A DNA stretch of 64,000 nt from an uncultured Rikenellaceae bacterium (lineage in GTDB: Bacteria; Bacteroidota; Bacteroidia; Bacteroidales; Rikenellaceae). The stretch spans positions 269,164-333,163 of the forward strand of contig CALVFI010000014.1 of assembly GCA_944326815.1 (NCBI GenBank). The letters are read 5' to 3'. The position numbers were made by a program, and so were the translations under genes. Positions 39,293-47,757 of this stretch are shown in pieces. Each line of letters opens with the position of its first letter. Within the stretch, counting starts at the first letter, position 1. The notes beneath the pieces are model-generated. The model was not told the origin of the DNA and did no database searches. It saw only the letters and a list, made by a program, of their open reading frames with translations.

Positions 39293-40408
39293 ATGATATC
39301 GAGTGAACAGATCAAAGAGTTGGCGGAGCGTGCACAGGCGCTCTATCTCCATTTGCATATTGAAGACCGTCGGTTAGAGTTGGACGAGGAGGAACAGAAA
39401 ACTCAGGCTCCCGATTTTTGGGATGATCCGGCCAAAGCCCAGGCGCAACTGAAGGTGGTCGCATCGGTCAAGAGTTGGATCGATGCTTATGATGAGGTGC
39501 GTTCGCTGGTCGACGATTTGGAACTGATGCCCGATTTCGTCAAGGAAGGCATCGCTTCGGAACAGGAACTCGAGGAGCATTACGAACGGACTCTTGCCAA
39601 AATCGGAGAACTGGAGATGCGCAATATGTTGCGTGGCCCGGAGGATAAGTTGGGTGCCATTATGGATATCAATTCCGGGGCTGGAGGTACCGAGAGTCTC
39701 GATTGGGCCTCCATGTTGCTGCGTATGTATACCCGTTGGGGAGAGCGAAACGGCTACAAAGTGCGCATCATCGATCTGCAGCCGGGCGAAGAGGTGGGCG
39801 TAAAGTCTGCTACCCTTGAATTCGAGGGGGAATATGCTTACGGATTTCTGAAGAGCGAAAATGGTGTACACCGTATGGTGCGGCTTTCGCCTTTTAATGC
39901 CAACAACAAGCGTCAGACTACTTTCGCTTCGGTATTCGTTTCGCCGGCGGTGGATGATACGATCGAAATTGTGGTGAATCCTGCAGATATCGAATGGGAT
40001 ACCTATCGCAGCAGCGGTGCTGGCGGCCAGAATGTAAACAAGGTCGAAACGGGTGTTCGGCTGCGCTATCACCATGTCGATCCTCAGACGGGTGAGGTGA
40101 CCGATTTTCTGATCGAGAATACCGAGACACGTTCGCAGGGGATGAACCGTGAAAATGCTATGCGGATTCTCCGGTCGAAACTTTACCAGAAAGAGTTGGA
40201 AAAACGGCAAGCGACGCAGCAGGCGCTCGAGGCAACCAAGAAAAAGATCGAATGGGGCTCGCAGATCCGCTCTTATGTGTTCGATGATCGTCGCGTGAAG
40301 GACCATCGGACGGGGTATCAGACCTCGAATGTGGAGGCGGTCATGGACGGTGATATCGATGATTTTATCAAATCCTATCTGATGGAGTTCGGCGCGGCCG
40401 ACGTTTAA
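39293..40408 (+). CDS. prfB: Peptide chain release factor 2, without programmed frameshift
   Basis: 371 residues in one uninterrupted frame. The stop-recognition tripeptide is S199-P200-F201 (RLSPFNA), which marks RF2 (UGA and UAA), and the catalytic GGQ is at 244-246 (GAGGQNVNKVE). In E. coli a UGA after about 25 codons requires a +1 shift; here the matching region (ALYLHLHIEDRRLEL) reads through with no in-frame stop or slippery CTT-TGA. RF2 levels are therefore not autoregulated by that route. Confidence 0.96.
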   Translation: MISSEQIKELAERAQALYLHLHIEDRRLELDEEEQKTQAPDFWDDPAKAQAQLKVVASVKSWIDAYDEVRSLVDDLELMPDFVKEGIASEQELEEHYERTLAKIGELEMRNMLRGPEDKLGAIMDINSGAGGTESLDWASMLLRMYTRWGERNGYKVRIIDLQPGEEVGVKSATLEFEGEYAYGFLKSENGVHRMVRLSPFNANNKRQTTFASVFVSPAVDDTIEIVVNPADIEWDTYRSSGAGGQNVNKVETGVRLRYHHVDPQTGEVTDFLIENTETRSQGMNRENAMRILRSKLYQKELEKRQATQQALEATKKKIEWGSQIRSYVFDDRRVKDHRTGYQTSNVEAVMDGDIDDFIKSYLMEFGAADV

Positions 40409-40438
40409 TCTTTTTATGGCATTAAAAATGCACGCTAT

Positions 40439-40463
40439 ATTCTTCCCTATGGAGTGGAAGAAT
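40439..40463 (+). promoter_or_regulatory. Hairpin overlapping the lipocalin start codon
   Basis: ATTCTTCC (40439-40446) pairs with GGAAGAAT (40456-40463) around a 9-base loop. The right arm contains the purine-rich GGAAG and the first two bases of the start codon at 40462, so the fold could limit ribosome access. Confidence 0.35.
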
Positions 40464-40992
40464 GAAAACATGGTACCTATATTTTATGTTGCTGTTTTGT
40501 GCAACGTCTTCTCTGTTTGCCGATGATCGTAAGGAGGTTGACCGGACTACGGTGAATTGCGTCGATTATGGGAAATGGCTTGGGAAATGGTATGAGATTG
40601 CCCGATTCGATAATCCTCGTGAGCGTGACCTGGTTGCTGTGACTGCTACCTATTCGTTGGCACCAGATGGCGTTTTGCGAATTTATCACGAAGGGTTTGT
40701 GGGCAGTCGTGACGGGAAATGCCGTAGTGTAGAGGGGAAAGCGAAAGTGGCGGATGTTGCAACGGGACATGTCCGGGTTTCGTATATGTGGGTCTTTTCG
40801 ATGGATTACTATATTCTCGAACTTGATACGGAGACCTATGGCTATGCGCTGATTGTGGGTTCGGAGCCCGATGAGTTATGGATCATGAGCCGAACTCCGC
40901 GTATGCCACTGCCCGTTCTGAATCGGTTGTTACGACGTATGACAGAACGAGGATTCGATGTGCGGCAATTAATCTATGTGGATCAGAGATAA
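40462..40992 (+). CDS. Lipocalin family protein (Blc-like), exported
   Basis: 176 residues. A signal peptide of about 20 residues (ending SLFAD) has no cysteine, so unlike E. coli Blc it is not a lipoprotein. The lipocalin signature G-x-W appears in LGKWYEIARFDN near 34-45. The second conserved block DYYILELD and the C-terminal LWIMSRTPRMP (the Arg-containing third block) follow. Bacterial lipocalins bind lysophospholipids or fatty acids in the envelope. It starts about 50 bases after prfB. Confidence 0.85.
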   Translation: MKTWYLYFMLLFCATSSLFADDRKEVDRTTVNCVDYGKWLGKWYEIARFDNPRERDLVAVTATYSLAPDGVLRIYHEGFVGSRDGKCRSVEGKAKVADVATGHVRVSYMWVFSMDYYILELDTETYGYALIVGSEPDELWIMSRTPRMPLPVLNRLLRRMTERGFDVRQLIYVDQR

Positions 40993-41002
40993 ACGAAAGA
41001 TT

Positions 41003-41539
41003 TCATAGCGATAAATTGCCGCTCTGATGCTCTTCCAGATAACGGCGATTTGCTTCTACAACATCGGCGATCAACTGATCTGCCTCGCGGCAGGAGATTA
41101 GGTATTTTTGTTCGTAGATGTCTTCGATTTCGACCAGATGGTCCCACTCGGTTGCATATATCTTGATAATCTCCCATTTGCTGAAGTTCAGATAATAACC
41201 GTAATATCCGAAAAAACCGTAGCTGCCGAGTAATGGAAAGAGGTATTTGAACTCTTTGCGGTCGACTTTCCGAACCAGATTTATGTCTCCGATGTGAATA
41301 CGGGTCAGTTCCAGAACACAGTGAATATCGAGCGACTGATCGTTCAGTTCTACGAATCGAGGAATGGAAAGAATGTAGAGGGCCAACACGGCGATTGCCA
41401 GCGTGAAGAACCATGCCGGTAGGTAACTGCCTGTGCCGAAGAGGATGAATGCCGCGAAAATCAGTATGATGATTGTGATAATTGCGGCGGTTATGCGTCG
41501 GCTGCGTTTGTCGAAATGGTATGCGAATCTTTTTTCCAT
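41003..41539 (-). CDS. Membrane protein with a PH-like (bPH) domain, unknown function
   Basis: 178 residues. Two adjacent membrane segments lie at about 17-35 and 41-59, then a cytoplasmic domain with alternating strands (FVELNDQSLDIHCVLELTRI, later WEIIKIYATEWDHLVEI) resembling bacterial PH-like domains such as DUF304 relatives. A short helix closes the protein. Its start overlaps the last 49 bases of ispD on the same strand in another frame. I do not recognise a specific function. Confidence 0.65.
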   Translation of the reverse strand: MEKRFAYHFDKRSRRITAAIITIIILIFAAFILFGTGSYLPAWFFTLAIAVLALYILSIPRFVELNDQSLDIHCVLELTRIHIGDINLVRKVDRKEFKYLFPLLGSYGFFGYYGYYLNFSKWEIIKIYATEWDHLVEIEDIYEQKYLISCREADQLIADVVEANRRYLEEHQSGNLSL

Positions 41540-42231
41540 AGCAATAATGCCTCAGCAAGGACGAGGTCGGTAGGGGTTGTGATTTTCAAGTTGTGGCGTT
41601 CCCCTTCGCAAAGGGTGATGTGGTGTCCCAGACGTTCCACAACGGAAGCGTCATCCGTGAAGGCAGGATCATACGGAGTATCGTATGCCTGTTTTAATAG
41701 CTCATATCGAAATGCCTGGGGAGTTTGGACGGCTCGCAAGCGGTTGCGGTCGAATGGTTCTGACTTTACGGAGAAAATAGGTTCGGAACTTTCTATTTTG
41801 GTTACGATTCGGAAGGAATCGACCGGTTCGGTAACGGGGATTGCTGTATCGAATTGTTGGGCAGTGTGTATCGTGCGGTGGATCAAATTCTTTGAGACCA
41901 GAGGTCGTACGCCGTCGTGAATGAGTACCATGTCGCAGGGGGTGAGCATATCGAGAGCGTTTCGAACCGATGCGAAGCGTGTATCCCCTCCCGGGGCGAC
42001 GCGATGAGTCCCCTCCATTTTGTACTGACGGACAATCTCCTGCCAGCGACCGAACTCCTCCTCGGGTAATGTGACGATAATTTCTGCCTGGGGGAGCGTT
42101 TGGATGAAGCGCTCCAGTGTATGGATCAATATGGGTTTTCCACCCAACGGCAGAAATTGCTTGGGTATCTGCCCTCCCATGCGGGAACCCCGGCCTCCGG
42201 CCACGATAATCACTGCGATGTTTTCCGTCAT
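41491..42231 (-). CDS. ispD: 2-C-methyl-D-erythritol 4-phosphate cytidylyltransferase
   Basis: 246 residues from the ATG at 42231; start codons upstream at 42264 or 42267 would add a weakly conserved tail. The CTP-binding loop AGGRGSRMGGQIPKQFLPL is near the N-terminus; HDGVRPLVS and the C-terminal TDDASVVE and ITTPTDL segments are typical. It makes CDP-ME from CTP and MEP in the non-mevalonate isoprenoid route. The last 49 bases overlap the PH-like membrane protein gene. Confidence 0.95.
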   Translation of the reverse strand: MTENIAVIIVAGGRGSRMGGQIPKQFLPLGGKPILIHTLERFIQTLPQAEIIVTLPEEEFGRWQEIVRQYKMEGTHRVAPGGDTRFASVRNALDMLTPCDMVLIHDGVRPLVSKNLIHRTIHTAQQFDTAIPVTEPVDSFRIVTKIESSEPIFSVKSEPFDRNRLRAVQTPQAFRYELLKQAYDTPYDPAFTDDASVVERLGHHITLCEGERHNLKITTPTDLVLAEALLLWKKDSHTISTNAADA

Positions 42232-42293
42232 ACTTTTTCGTTGATCTGTTGTCTGATCTTGCATCACCCTCTGCCGGCGTGCGATGTGGTACT

Positions 42294-42301
42294 CAAAAGT
42301 A
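42294..42301 (-). promoter_or_regulatory. Candidate -7 element of ispD
   Basis: The minus strand reads TACTTTTG, an exact TAnnTTTG match, 63 bases upstream of the ATG at 42231. No clear -33 TTTG. Confidence 0.4.
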
Positions 42302-42419
42302 ACGGTTTTTTTGATTTTTTCGCCTGTCTGCGGGCATTTATTTAAAGACAGATAATGCGCTTTTTTGCGAAAAAAAGTGCATGCACGGGAGGAATTGGCT
42401 ATTTTCGGGATCTCTCTCG

Positions 42420-42447
42420 TCGAGTGGTTCAGCTATGAACCACTCGA
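42420..42447 (-). terminator. Hairpin over the stop codon of the M23 peptidase gene
   Basis: TCGAGTGGTTCA (42420-42431) and TGAACCACTCGA (42436-42447) are perfect 12-base arms with a 4-base loop. The TAG stop of the M23 gene (42435-42433) lies in the loop. On the minus strand no T-run follows, so this may be an mRNA 3'-end stabiliser or a Rho-aided stop rather than a classic terminator. Confidence 0.5.
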
Positions 42448-43776
42448 TGCATTTTGGGTTGAGGTGTCGGACTCCATATCGGGCAATGCGACATCTGATA
42501 CAACCACCGAGTCGAGTTGAGTGATCTTCAGTGCGTCGTCGAGATCGCCTTTCAATTCGGCCAGGATGCGGGCCTTGACGAATTCGAATGCCTTCCGATT
42601 CTCCGGAGAGATGGGTTCTACCGGATCGGCGACCACTTTAAGGGGATCAACCGGCTTTCCATTGACCCAAAGCCGGAAATCGAGGTGCGGCCCTGTAGCG
42701 GTCCCGGTCATACCCACATAACCGATCAGGTCGCCTTGGTTGACTCGCTTGCCTTGTACGATGCCTTTGGCGTAACTGCGCAGGTGAAGGTAGCCCGAGG
42801 TGAGTTTCGAGTTGTGTTTGATCTTTAACATATTGCCTCCACCGCCTCTGTCCCAGCCTTTCGTGATGATAACGCCATCGGCCACGGCATGTACTGGCGT
42901 ACCTGAGGGCGCTGCATAGTCCACGCCATAATGGGGACGGCGTATTTTGAGTACGGGATGCAGGCGTGAGCCCGAGAAGCGTGAAGAGATGCGTGAGAAC
43001 TTAAGAGGTGCTTTCAGCAGGTTTTTGCGCAGGCTGTTGCCCTGTTCATCCCAGTAAGTGATTTTGTCGCCCTGTTTGAACGGGATGGCGTAATAATCCT
43101 TGCCGGCATGGTTGAAGATGGCTCCCCAGATGCGTCCTACGCCCACACTGACCGTGTCGACAAATTTTTCGTCGTATATGACCGTGAAATGGTCGCCTTC
43201 CTGCAGCCCGAAAAAGTCGATTGACCAGGCATAAATATCGGACAACTCCATGGCCATGGCCGGAGACATGCCTGCTTCGATCATACAGTTCCAAAGTGAT
43301 GATGTAATGGTGGCCGATTGCTTTTTTCGCTGCGTTGTAACCGGTTTTTGTTCTTTACGGACGGTTACGGAGTCATTCTCTAAGGAGATGACAACATATT
43401 CGGTGACGTTTTGTTCGTATACGAAATGGGCTAAACGGGAAGTCGTGTCTGCAGTTAAAAAGACGGTATAATTATGTCCTGCCCGTATGTTTCGAAGACT
43501 GAAAATCGGTTCGGCGGCTTTGTCCGTGCGGTCGATTACGGCCGGTGTTACGCCGTATTGCGAAAAAATTTCCGATAGCGTTTGTCCGTCTCCGATGGTT
43601 CCCTCTTCGGTAGTATAATGAGAGGGGTCGATTCCGTATAACAAACGAGTGGTCTCTACTTCAGATGGATCGGGAGTCGAATCTAAGACCGGATTACGGG
43701 GTATAAGCCAATAAATCATTGCGGCGATTATGCAGAGGGCCGCTGCTCCTAAAATGAAGAGTTTTTTCTTTTCCAT
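42433..43776 (-). CDS. M23 family cell-wall metallopeptidase, membrane-anchored
   Basis: 447 residues from the ATG at 43776 (MEKKKLF); an in-frame ATG at 43824 lies inside a hairpin and is less likely. One membrane segment at about 5-23 anchors it in the inner membrane. The middle contains an opacity-associated/LysM-like region, and the lysostaphin-type peptidase occupies about 270-380. Zinc ligands H282 and D286 (HYGVD) are present. The usual H-x-H is H364-L-D366 (GPHLDFR), so the second ligand position is Asp. It probably cuts or regulates peptidoglycan cross-bridges. Similar HLDF variants occur in other Bacteroidota. Confidence 0.85.
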   Translation of the reverse strand: MEKKKLFILGAAALCIIAAMIYWLIPRNPVLDSTPDPSEVETTRLLYGIDPSHYTTEEGTIGDGQTLSEIFSQYGVTPAVIDRTDKAAEPIFSLRNIRAGHNYTVFLTADTTSRLAHFVYEQNVTEYVVISLENDSVTVRKEQKPVTTQRKKQSATITSSLWNCMIEAGMSPAMAMELSDIYAWSIDFFGLQEGDHFTVIYDEKFVDTVSVGVGRIWGAIFNHAGKDYYAIPFKQGDKITYWDEQGNSLRKNLLKAPLKFSRISSRFSGSRLHPVLKIRRPHYGVDYAAPSGTPVHAVADGVIITKGWDRGGGGNMLKIKHNSKLTSGYLHLRSYAKGIVQGKRVNQGDLIGYVGMTGTATGPHLDFRLWVNGKPVDPLKVVADPVEPISPENRKAFEFVKARILAELKGDLDDALKITQLDSVVVSDVALPDMESDTSTQNASSGS

Positions 43777-43808
43777 AGGCCATAAAGTTACGGAAAAAAA
43801 CGTATAGG

Positions 43809-43835
43809 AAGGATATTTTTTCATAAAATATCCTT
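43809..43835 (-). terminator. AU-rich hairpin between waaA and the M23 gene
   Basis: AAGGATATTTT (43809-43819) pairs perfectly with AAAATATCCTT (43825-43835) around a 5-base loop. On the minus strand it lies after waaA and is followed, 13 bases on, by a run of seven T. It may terminate the Crp-waaA transcript. It also contains the alternative upstream ATG (43824), arguing for the M23 start at 43776. Confidence 0.45.
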
Positions 43836-43929
43836 GCCTATTCCTAAATTTATGGAATTGGAGGTTCGCCTTCCGATTTTGTATGGTGTGTTGGGAACTT
43901 AAGTCCTATGAGGAGGTTGGATGATTTGT

Positions 43930-45165
43930 CTATGGCTTTTCGGGAAAAAGTGTTGCAAGAATCAATTTCGTGGCTCCTTGATGAGAGGAGACGTATCCTG
44001 CAGATTTCTCTCGAGTTTCGGCGTAGAGAGAGGGATCGGCGATCAGTGCGGCTAACCATTGCTCCAGTTCGTTGAATGTGCGGATGCTTTTGGCTGCGCC
44101 GATAGCGATCAGATCGCGGGCCTCTTGGAATTTCAGATAGTTGGGCCCGAATGCGATAGGAAGACCGAATGTGGCGGCCTCCAGGGTATTGTGGATGCCT
44201 ACGCCGAATCCGCCGCCGATATAGGCATAATGGGCATATTGATAGATGGACGACAGGATGCCGATGGTGTCGATAATGAGTACTTGAGCGGCGTGAAGGT
44301 CTGTCTTGTCATCACATTGTGTATAGCGTACGGCTTTCCGCGGACAATCGGCAATGAACTTGTCGATGCGGGCCTGGTCCATTTCGTGGGGGGCGAGGAT
44401 GAATTTGATTTCGGGGTAGTGCCCGATCATCTGCATGAGTAGTTGTTCGTCGGGAGGCCAGGTGCTCCCCGCTATGAAGATACGTGATTCTGCGGAGAAG
44501 CGCTCCACCAGATCGAGCTGTTTGGCCTGAGAGGCAATGGCGGCTACGCGATCGAATCGTGTGTCGCCGGCAATGGTGACGTTTTCGATTCCGATATCGG
44601 CGAGCAGCTGTTTCGACTCGGAATTTTGGACGAAAAGATGTTCGAAGTTTTTCAACGCGCGGCGAAACATGCCTCCATAGGGTCGGAAGAAAACGGAATT
44701 GCGTCGGAAAATGGCTGAAACGATAAAAGTCCTGCATCCGCTGCGTTTGAGTTCCCGCAGATAGTTGAGCCAGAATTCATATTTAATGAAAACGGCAATC
44801 TCCGGATGGGCAATGCGCAGGAATTGGCGCACATTGCGTGGTGTATCGTTGGGTAGGTAGAAGATGTAGTCGGCGCCGGCGTAGTTCTTGCGAATTTCGT
44901 AACCCGAGGGGGAGAAAAAGGTCAACAGAATCTTATACTCCGGATGTTGTTTCCGTACGACTTCGATAATGGGGCGACCTTGTTCGAACTCCCCGAGCGA
45001 TGCAGCATGAACCCACAGAACTTTATCGTTGGGAGAGATGGCGTTCGCCATGCGGCTGAAAATCCCCTTGCGTCCTTCGATCCATAGTCGTGCCTTGGGG
45101 TTGAATGCGGAGGCAATCCGCACGCCGAGCCCGAAAAGCCCGATCCCTGCGTTGTAAAGTAACAT
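43930..45165 (-). CDS. waaA: 3-deoxy-D-manno-octulosonic acid (Kdo) transferase
   Basis: 411 residues, a normal length. An N-terminal membrane-anchor helix (MLLYNAGIGLFGLGVRIAS) is followed by a GT-B fold of family GT30. WVHAASLGEFEQGRP carries the conserved catalytic Glu; SEPF-like donor motifs appear near GGGFGVGIHNTLEAA. It transfers Kdo from CMP-Kdo to lipid IVA at the inner membrane. It begins 4 bases after the stop of the Crp/Fnr gene, so the two are co-transcribed. Confidence 0.95.
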   Translation of the reverse strand: MLLYNAGIGLFGLGVRIASAFNPKARLWIEGRKGIFSRMANAISPNDKVLWVHAASLGEFEQGRPIIEVVRKQHPEYKILLTFFSPSGYEIRKNYAGADYIFYLPNDTPRNVRQFLRIAHPEIAVFIKYEFWLNYLRELKRSGCRTFIVSAIFRRNSVFFRPYGGMFRRALKNFEHLFVQNSESKQLLADIGIENVTIAGDTRFDRVAAIASQAKQLDLVERFSAESRIFIAGSTWPPDEQLLMQMIGHYPEIKFILAPHEMDQARIDKFIADCPRKAVRYTQCDDKTDLHAAQVLIIDTIGILSSIYQYAHYAYIGGGFGVGIHNTLEAATFGLPIAFGPNYLKFQEARDLIAIGAAKSIRTFNELEQWLAALIADPSLYAETREKSAGYVSSHQGATKLILATLFPEKP

Positions 45166-45169
45166 TGTT

Positions 45170-45844
45170 CTATTTCAGGATATCTTTAAGCGCGTTGCGG
45201 TTCAAAATGGTGATGTTGGCTGTGTCGGTACGGATGATATGTTTCTTCTCCAATCCCTCGATGACGGTCAGCAGTGCACTCCGTGTGGCGGCAAAGTATT
45301 CGGCAATCTCTTTGATGTCGGGAATCGGCACTACCGGATTCTCCTCCGAAGAGTGGTCGAGCAGGTAGGAGGCCAACTTCTCTTTGAGCGACATGAACGA
45401 TAGTGCGTAGATTTTTTTCGACCACACATCGGCGCGGTTGGAGATAATGTCGATGAAGTTCGAGAGAATGAGTACATTCTCCTGCATCAGTTCGAACAGA
45501 TAACCCCGGTGGAGCGTAAGGATCTCCACGTCGCTTTCGGCCACTACGTCGATCGGCATTCGGTTGTAGCCTCCGAAAAGGAAGGCGGGGGCGATCAGTT
45601 CCGGTGCTTCGATGGCATCGATGTGGAGCAATTTCCCCGAAGGGTAGGAGACCGTTCCGGCGGCACTTCCTTGGAGCAGAATCATCAGGCCGGAATAGGC
45701 GGTATCTCTTTTGGCTATGATGTCTCCCTTTTTATAAGAGGTGATGGATACATCGTCCGATGTGATGATTTGTTTGATTTGCCCGGCGTCCATACCGCGG
45801 AACAGGGGGCAGCGAGTAAGTATGTCGTACATGACAGAATGCAT
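45170..45844 (-). CDS. Crp/Fnr family transcriptional regulator
   Basis: 224 residues. The N-terminal cyclic-nucleotide-binding barrel (about 1-125) starts with CPLFRGMDAGQIKQI and keeps GDIIAKRDTAYSGLMILLQG. The C-terminal winged helix has IKEIAEYFAATRSALLTVIEGLEKKHII as its recognition region. It lacks Fnr-type cysteine clusters, so it is probably not an oxygen sensor of the FeS type. The ligand is unknown. It is first in an operon with waaA, an uncommon pairing that might indicate control of envelope functions. Confidence 0.85.
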   Translation of the reverse strand: MHSVMYDILTRCPLFRGMDAGQIKQIITSDDVSITSYKKGDIIAKRDTAYSGLMILLQGSAAGTVSYPSGKLLHIDAIEAPELIAPAFLFGGYNRMPIDVVAESDVEILTLHRGYLFELMQENVLILSNFIDIISNRADVWSKKIYALSFMSLKEKLASYLLDHSSEENPVVPIPDIKEIAEYFAATRSALLTVIEGLEKKHIIRTDTANITILNRNALKDILK

Positions 45845-45910
45845 TTATAATTATTAGGTGAAGGTAGCTATTTTTTCCGAAAGCGCCAAAAGAAATTCGG
45901 GTTTATCGTT

Positions 45911-46312
45911 TTACCATCGGGGCAGCATGGCATTAGGGATATATCGGACATGGAATCCCTGCTCGTCATGTTCTACGGCGACCAGGTCGAATTGTACCTC
46001 CAGGTCGAGCCGATAGGTGGCGATATAGGCACGTGCGGCATGGGTTAGGGCCCGGAATTTGGCTGGTGTGATAGCCTCTTCGGGCGTGGTCAAAGACTCT
46101 CGTCGTCGGCATTTTACCTCGACGAAGTGGAGCGTGTCTTCTTTTGTTGCTATGATATCGAGTTCGTAGCGTCCTTTGCGCCAGTTTCGATGCCGAAGTG
46201 TGAAACCGTGGGAAAGAAGGTAGGTGGCGGCAGCCTCTTCGCCTTTGCGGCCTATATCGGCCGTGGAAAGAGTCGCTGATGAGAGGTCTCGGGGCGATGA
46301 GGGGCTGTCCAT
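45911..46312 (-). CDS. YraN/UPF0102 family protein (endonuclease-like fold)
   Basis: 133 residues. GRKGEEAAATYLLSHG at the N-terminus and the nuclease-type core E-x-D-x(n)-E-V-K (RYELDIIA, then LHFVEVKCRRRES) match the restriction-endonuclease-like UPF0102 family. The biological role is not established. It starts 6 bases after the pepE stop on the same strand; purN, pepE and this gene form one run. Confidence 0.85.
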   Translation of the reverse strand: MDSPSSPRDLSSATLSTADIGRKGEEAAATYLLSHGFTLRHRNWRKGRYELDIIATKEDTLHFVEVKCRRRESLTTPEEAITPAKFRALTHAARAYIATYRLDLEVQFDLVAVEHDEQGFHVRYIPNAMLPRW

Positions 46313-46318
46313 CGGGGA

Positions 46319-47020
46319 TTACATGAGGAAACTCAAATCGTCGCCGGGCTGTACTTCGTAAGGTTCCTCCCCTTTTTTGAAAATGCGCATCGGGCGTGGC
46401 CCTACGAGCGAGAGTGTATTGCCCTCGACGCGGAGCATGCACCCCTCCCGAAGTCCGACCACGTATCGGCCGGGATTGGCTTCGATATATTCGAGAATGC
46501 GTTGCTCGCGGGTCTCTCCGGCATGTCCTTCCGGATTCTTGTCGAGATAATGCGGGTTGATTTGGAAGGAGATGGCGCCTATGGTCTGGAACGAAGCGGG
46601 CTGGACGATCGGCATGTCATTGGTGGTGCAAAGCGTAGGGCACGAAACGTTGCTTCCGGCGCTCCATCCGATGTAGGGGATGCCTGCAGCGATGCGTTCG
46701 CGGATGGCCTCGATCAGGCCTTCCTCCTGCATCCGTTTTACAAGGGCAAAGGTGTTGCCTCCTCCCACGACGATGGCCGATGCCCGGGCTACCTCCTCGC
46801 TCGGATGGGCGTATGTGTGGGTTGACCGGACCGAAACTCCAATTTCGGCAAACCGATCCTGTACCTTTTTTAGATATTCGTCGTAGGAAAAGGTGACGGC
46901 AGCATATGGCACGAAGAGGACATCGGTCACCGGGCCCAGAAACTCTTTGATCTGGTTGATGGGATATTTGAGGTAAGGTTCTCCGGCATTGGTAGAGTTG
47001 CTGATCAGTAGTAGACGCAT
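46319..47020 (-). CDS. pepE: Dipeptidase E (alpha-aspartyl dipeptidase)
   Basis: 233 residues. The catalytic triad of Salmonella PepE is conserved at identical numbers: S120 in GWSAGSN, D135 and H157 (INPHYLD). The enzyme splits Asp-X dipeptides in the cytoplasm (peptidase family S51). It sits between purN and the YraN-like gene, 12 bases from the former. Confidence 0.92.
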   Translation of the reverse strand: MRLLLISNSTNAGEPYLKYPINQIKEFLGPVTDVLFVPYAAVTFSYDEYLKKVQDRFAEIGVSVRSTHTYAHPSEEVARASAIVVGGGNTFALVKRMQEEGLIEAIRERIAAGIPYIGWSAGSNVSCPTLCTTNDMPIVQPASFQTIGAISFQINPHYLDKNPEGHAGETREQRILEYIEANPGRYVVGLREGCMLRVEGNTLSLVGPRPMRIFKKGEEPYEVQPGDDLSFLM

Positions 47021-47032
47021 GGTTCGTTGGTT

Positions 47033-47602
47033 TTATAGTTTACGGATTTCATTTTCGATGATGCGGGGGTAGTGTTCGTATTCAAGGGCATGGATGCGGG
47101 CAGCCAGGGTTGCTGGAGTCTCTGCCGGATTGATTCGGATGCGGAATTGAGCCAGAATGTGGCCGTTGTCGTAGTGCTCGTCCACGGAGTGGATTGTAAT
47201 GCCGGACTCTTGCTCTCCGGCAGCAATTACCGCTTCGTGTACCCGGTCGCCGTACATGCCTTTCCCTCCATAGGCCGGGAGCAGCGAGGGGTGTATGTTC
47301 ACGATGCGTCCCCGGTAGCTCTCTACGAGTGATGGCGGAATCAGACAAAGGAATCCAGCCAATACGATGTAATCGATTTGTTTTTCTTTGAGAAGGGCGG
47401 CCAAAAGAGTCCCTTCACGGATCTCTGAACGTTTTAAGACTTGATGTTCTATGTGATGGTTTTCAGCTCTTTGTATCACCCCTGCATGCGGGTTGTCGCA
47501 GACGATCAGGGTGACGTGGGCCTCTTCTGAGTGCGCAAAATGACGAATGATGTTTTCGGCATTGGTGCCGGTGCCGGATGCGAAAACGGCTATATTCTTC
47601 AT
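47033..47602 (-). CDS. purN: Phosphoribosylglycinamide formyltransferase
   Basis: 189 residues, normal for PurN. It transfers a formyl group from 10-formyl-THF to GAR in purine synthesis. The N-terminal GTGTNAENIIRHF is the phosphate loop; NIHPSLLPAYGGKG holds the catalytic Asn and His, and HSVDEHYDNG the catalytic Asp. The GGKGMYG variant is typical of Bacteroidota. It is divergent from acpP. Confidence 0.94.
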   Translation of the reverse strand: MKNIAVFASGTGTNAENIIRHFAHSEEAHVTLIVCDNPHAGVIQRAENHHIEHQVLKRSEIREGTLLAALLKEKQIDYIVLAGFLCLIPPSLVESYRGRIVNIHPSLLPAYGGKGMYGDRVHEAVIAAGEQESGITIHSVDEHYDNGHILAQFRIRINPAETPATLAARIHALEYEHYPRIIENEIRKL

Positions 47603-47656
47603 ATTAAAGCTTTTATGGGGATAATGGGGGCTAATCTTTCTAAAAAAAACAGTTTA

Positions 47657-47690
47657 TTTGTCAAATGTAAGGGAAAAAGTGTTATTTTTG
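47657..47690 (+). promoter_or_regulatory. Candidate promoter of acpP-fabF-rnc-radC
   Basis: TTTG at 47657-47660, 22 bases, then TATTTTTG at 47683-47690, an exact -7 match with slightly long spacing. The acpP ATG is at 47758. Confidence 0.55.
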
Positions 47691-47757
47691 CAAAAATTTC
47701 GTGTGAGAAATTTTCTATTTTGCAGAAGAACATTTGTTAAACTTAAAATTTAAAATT

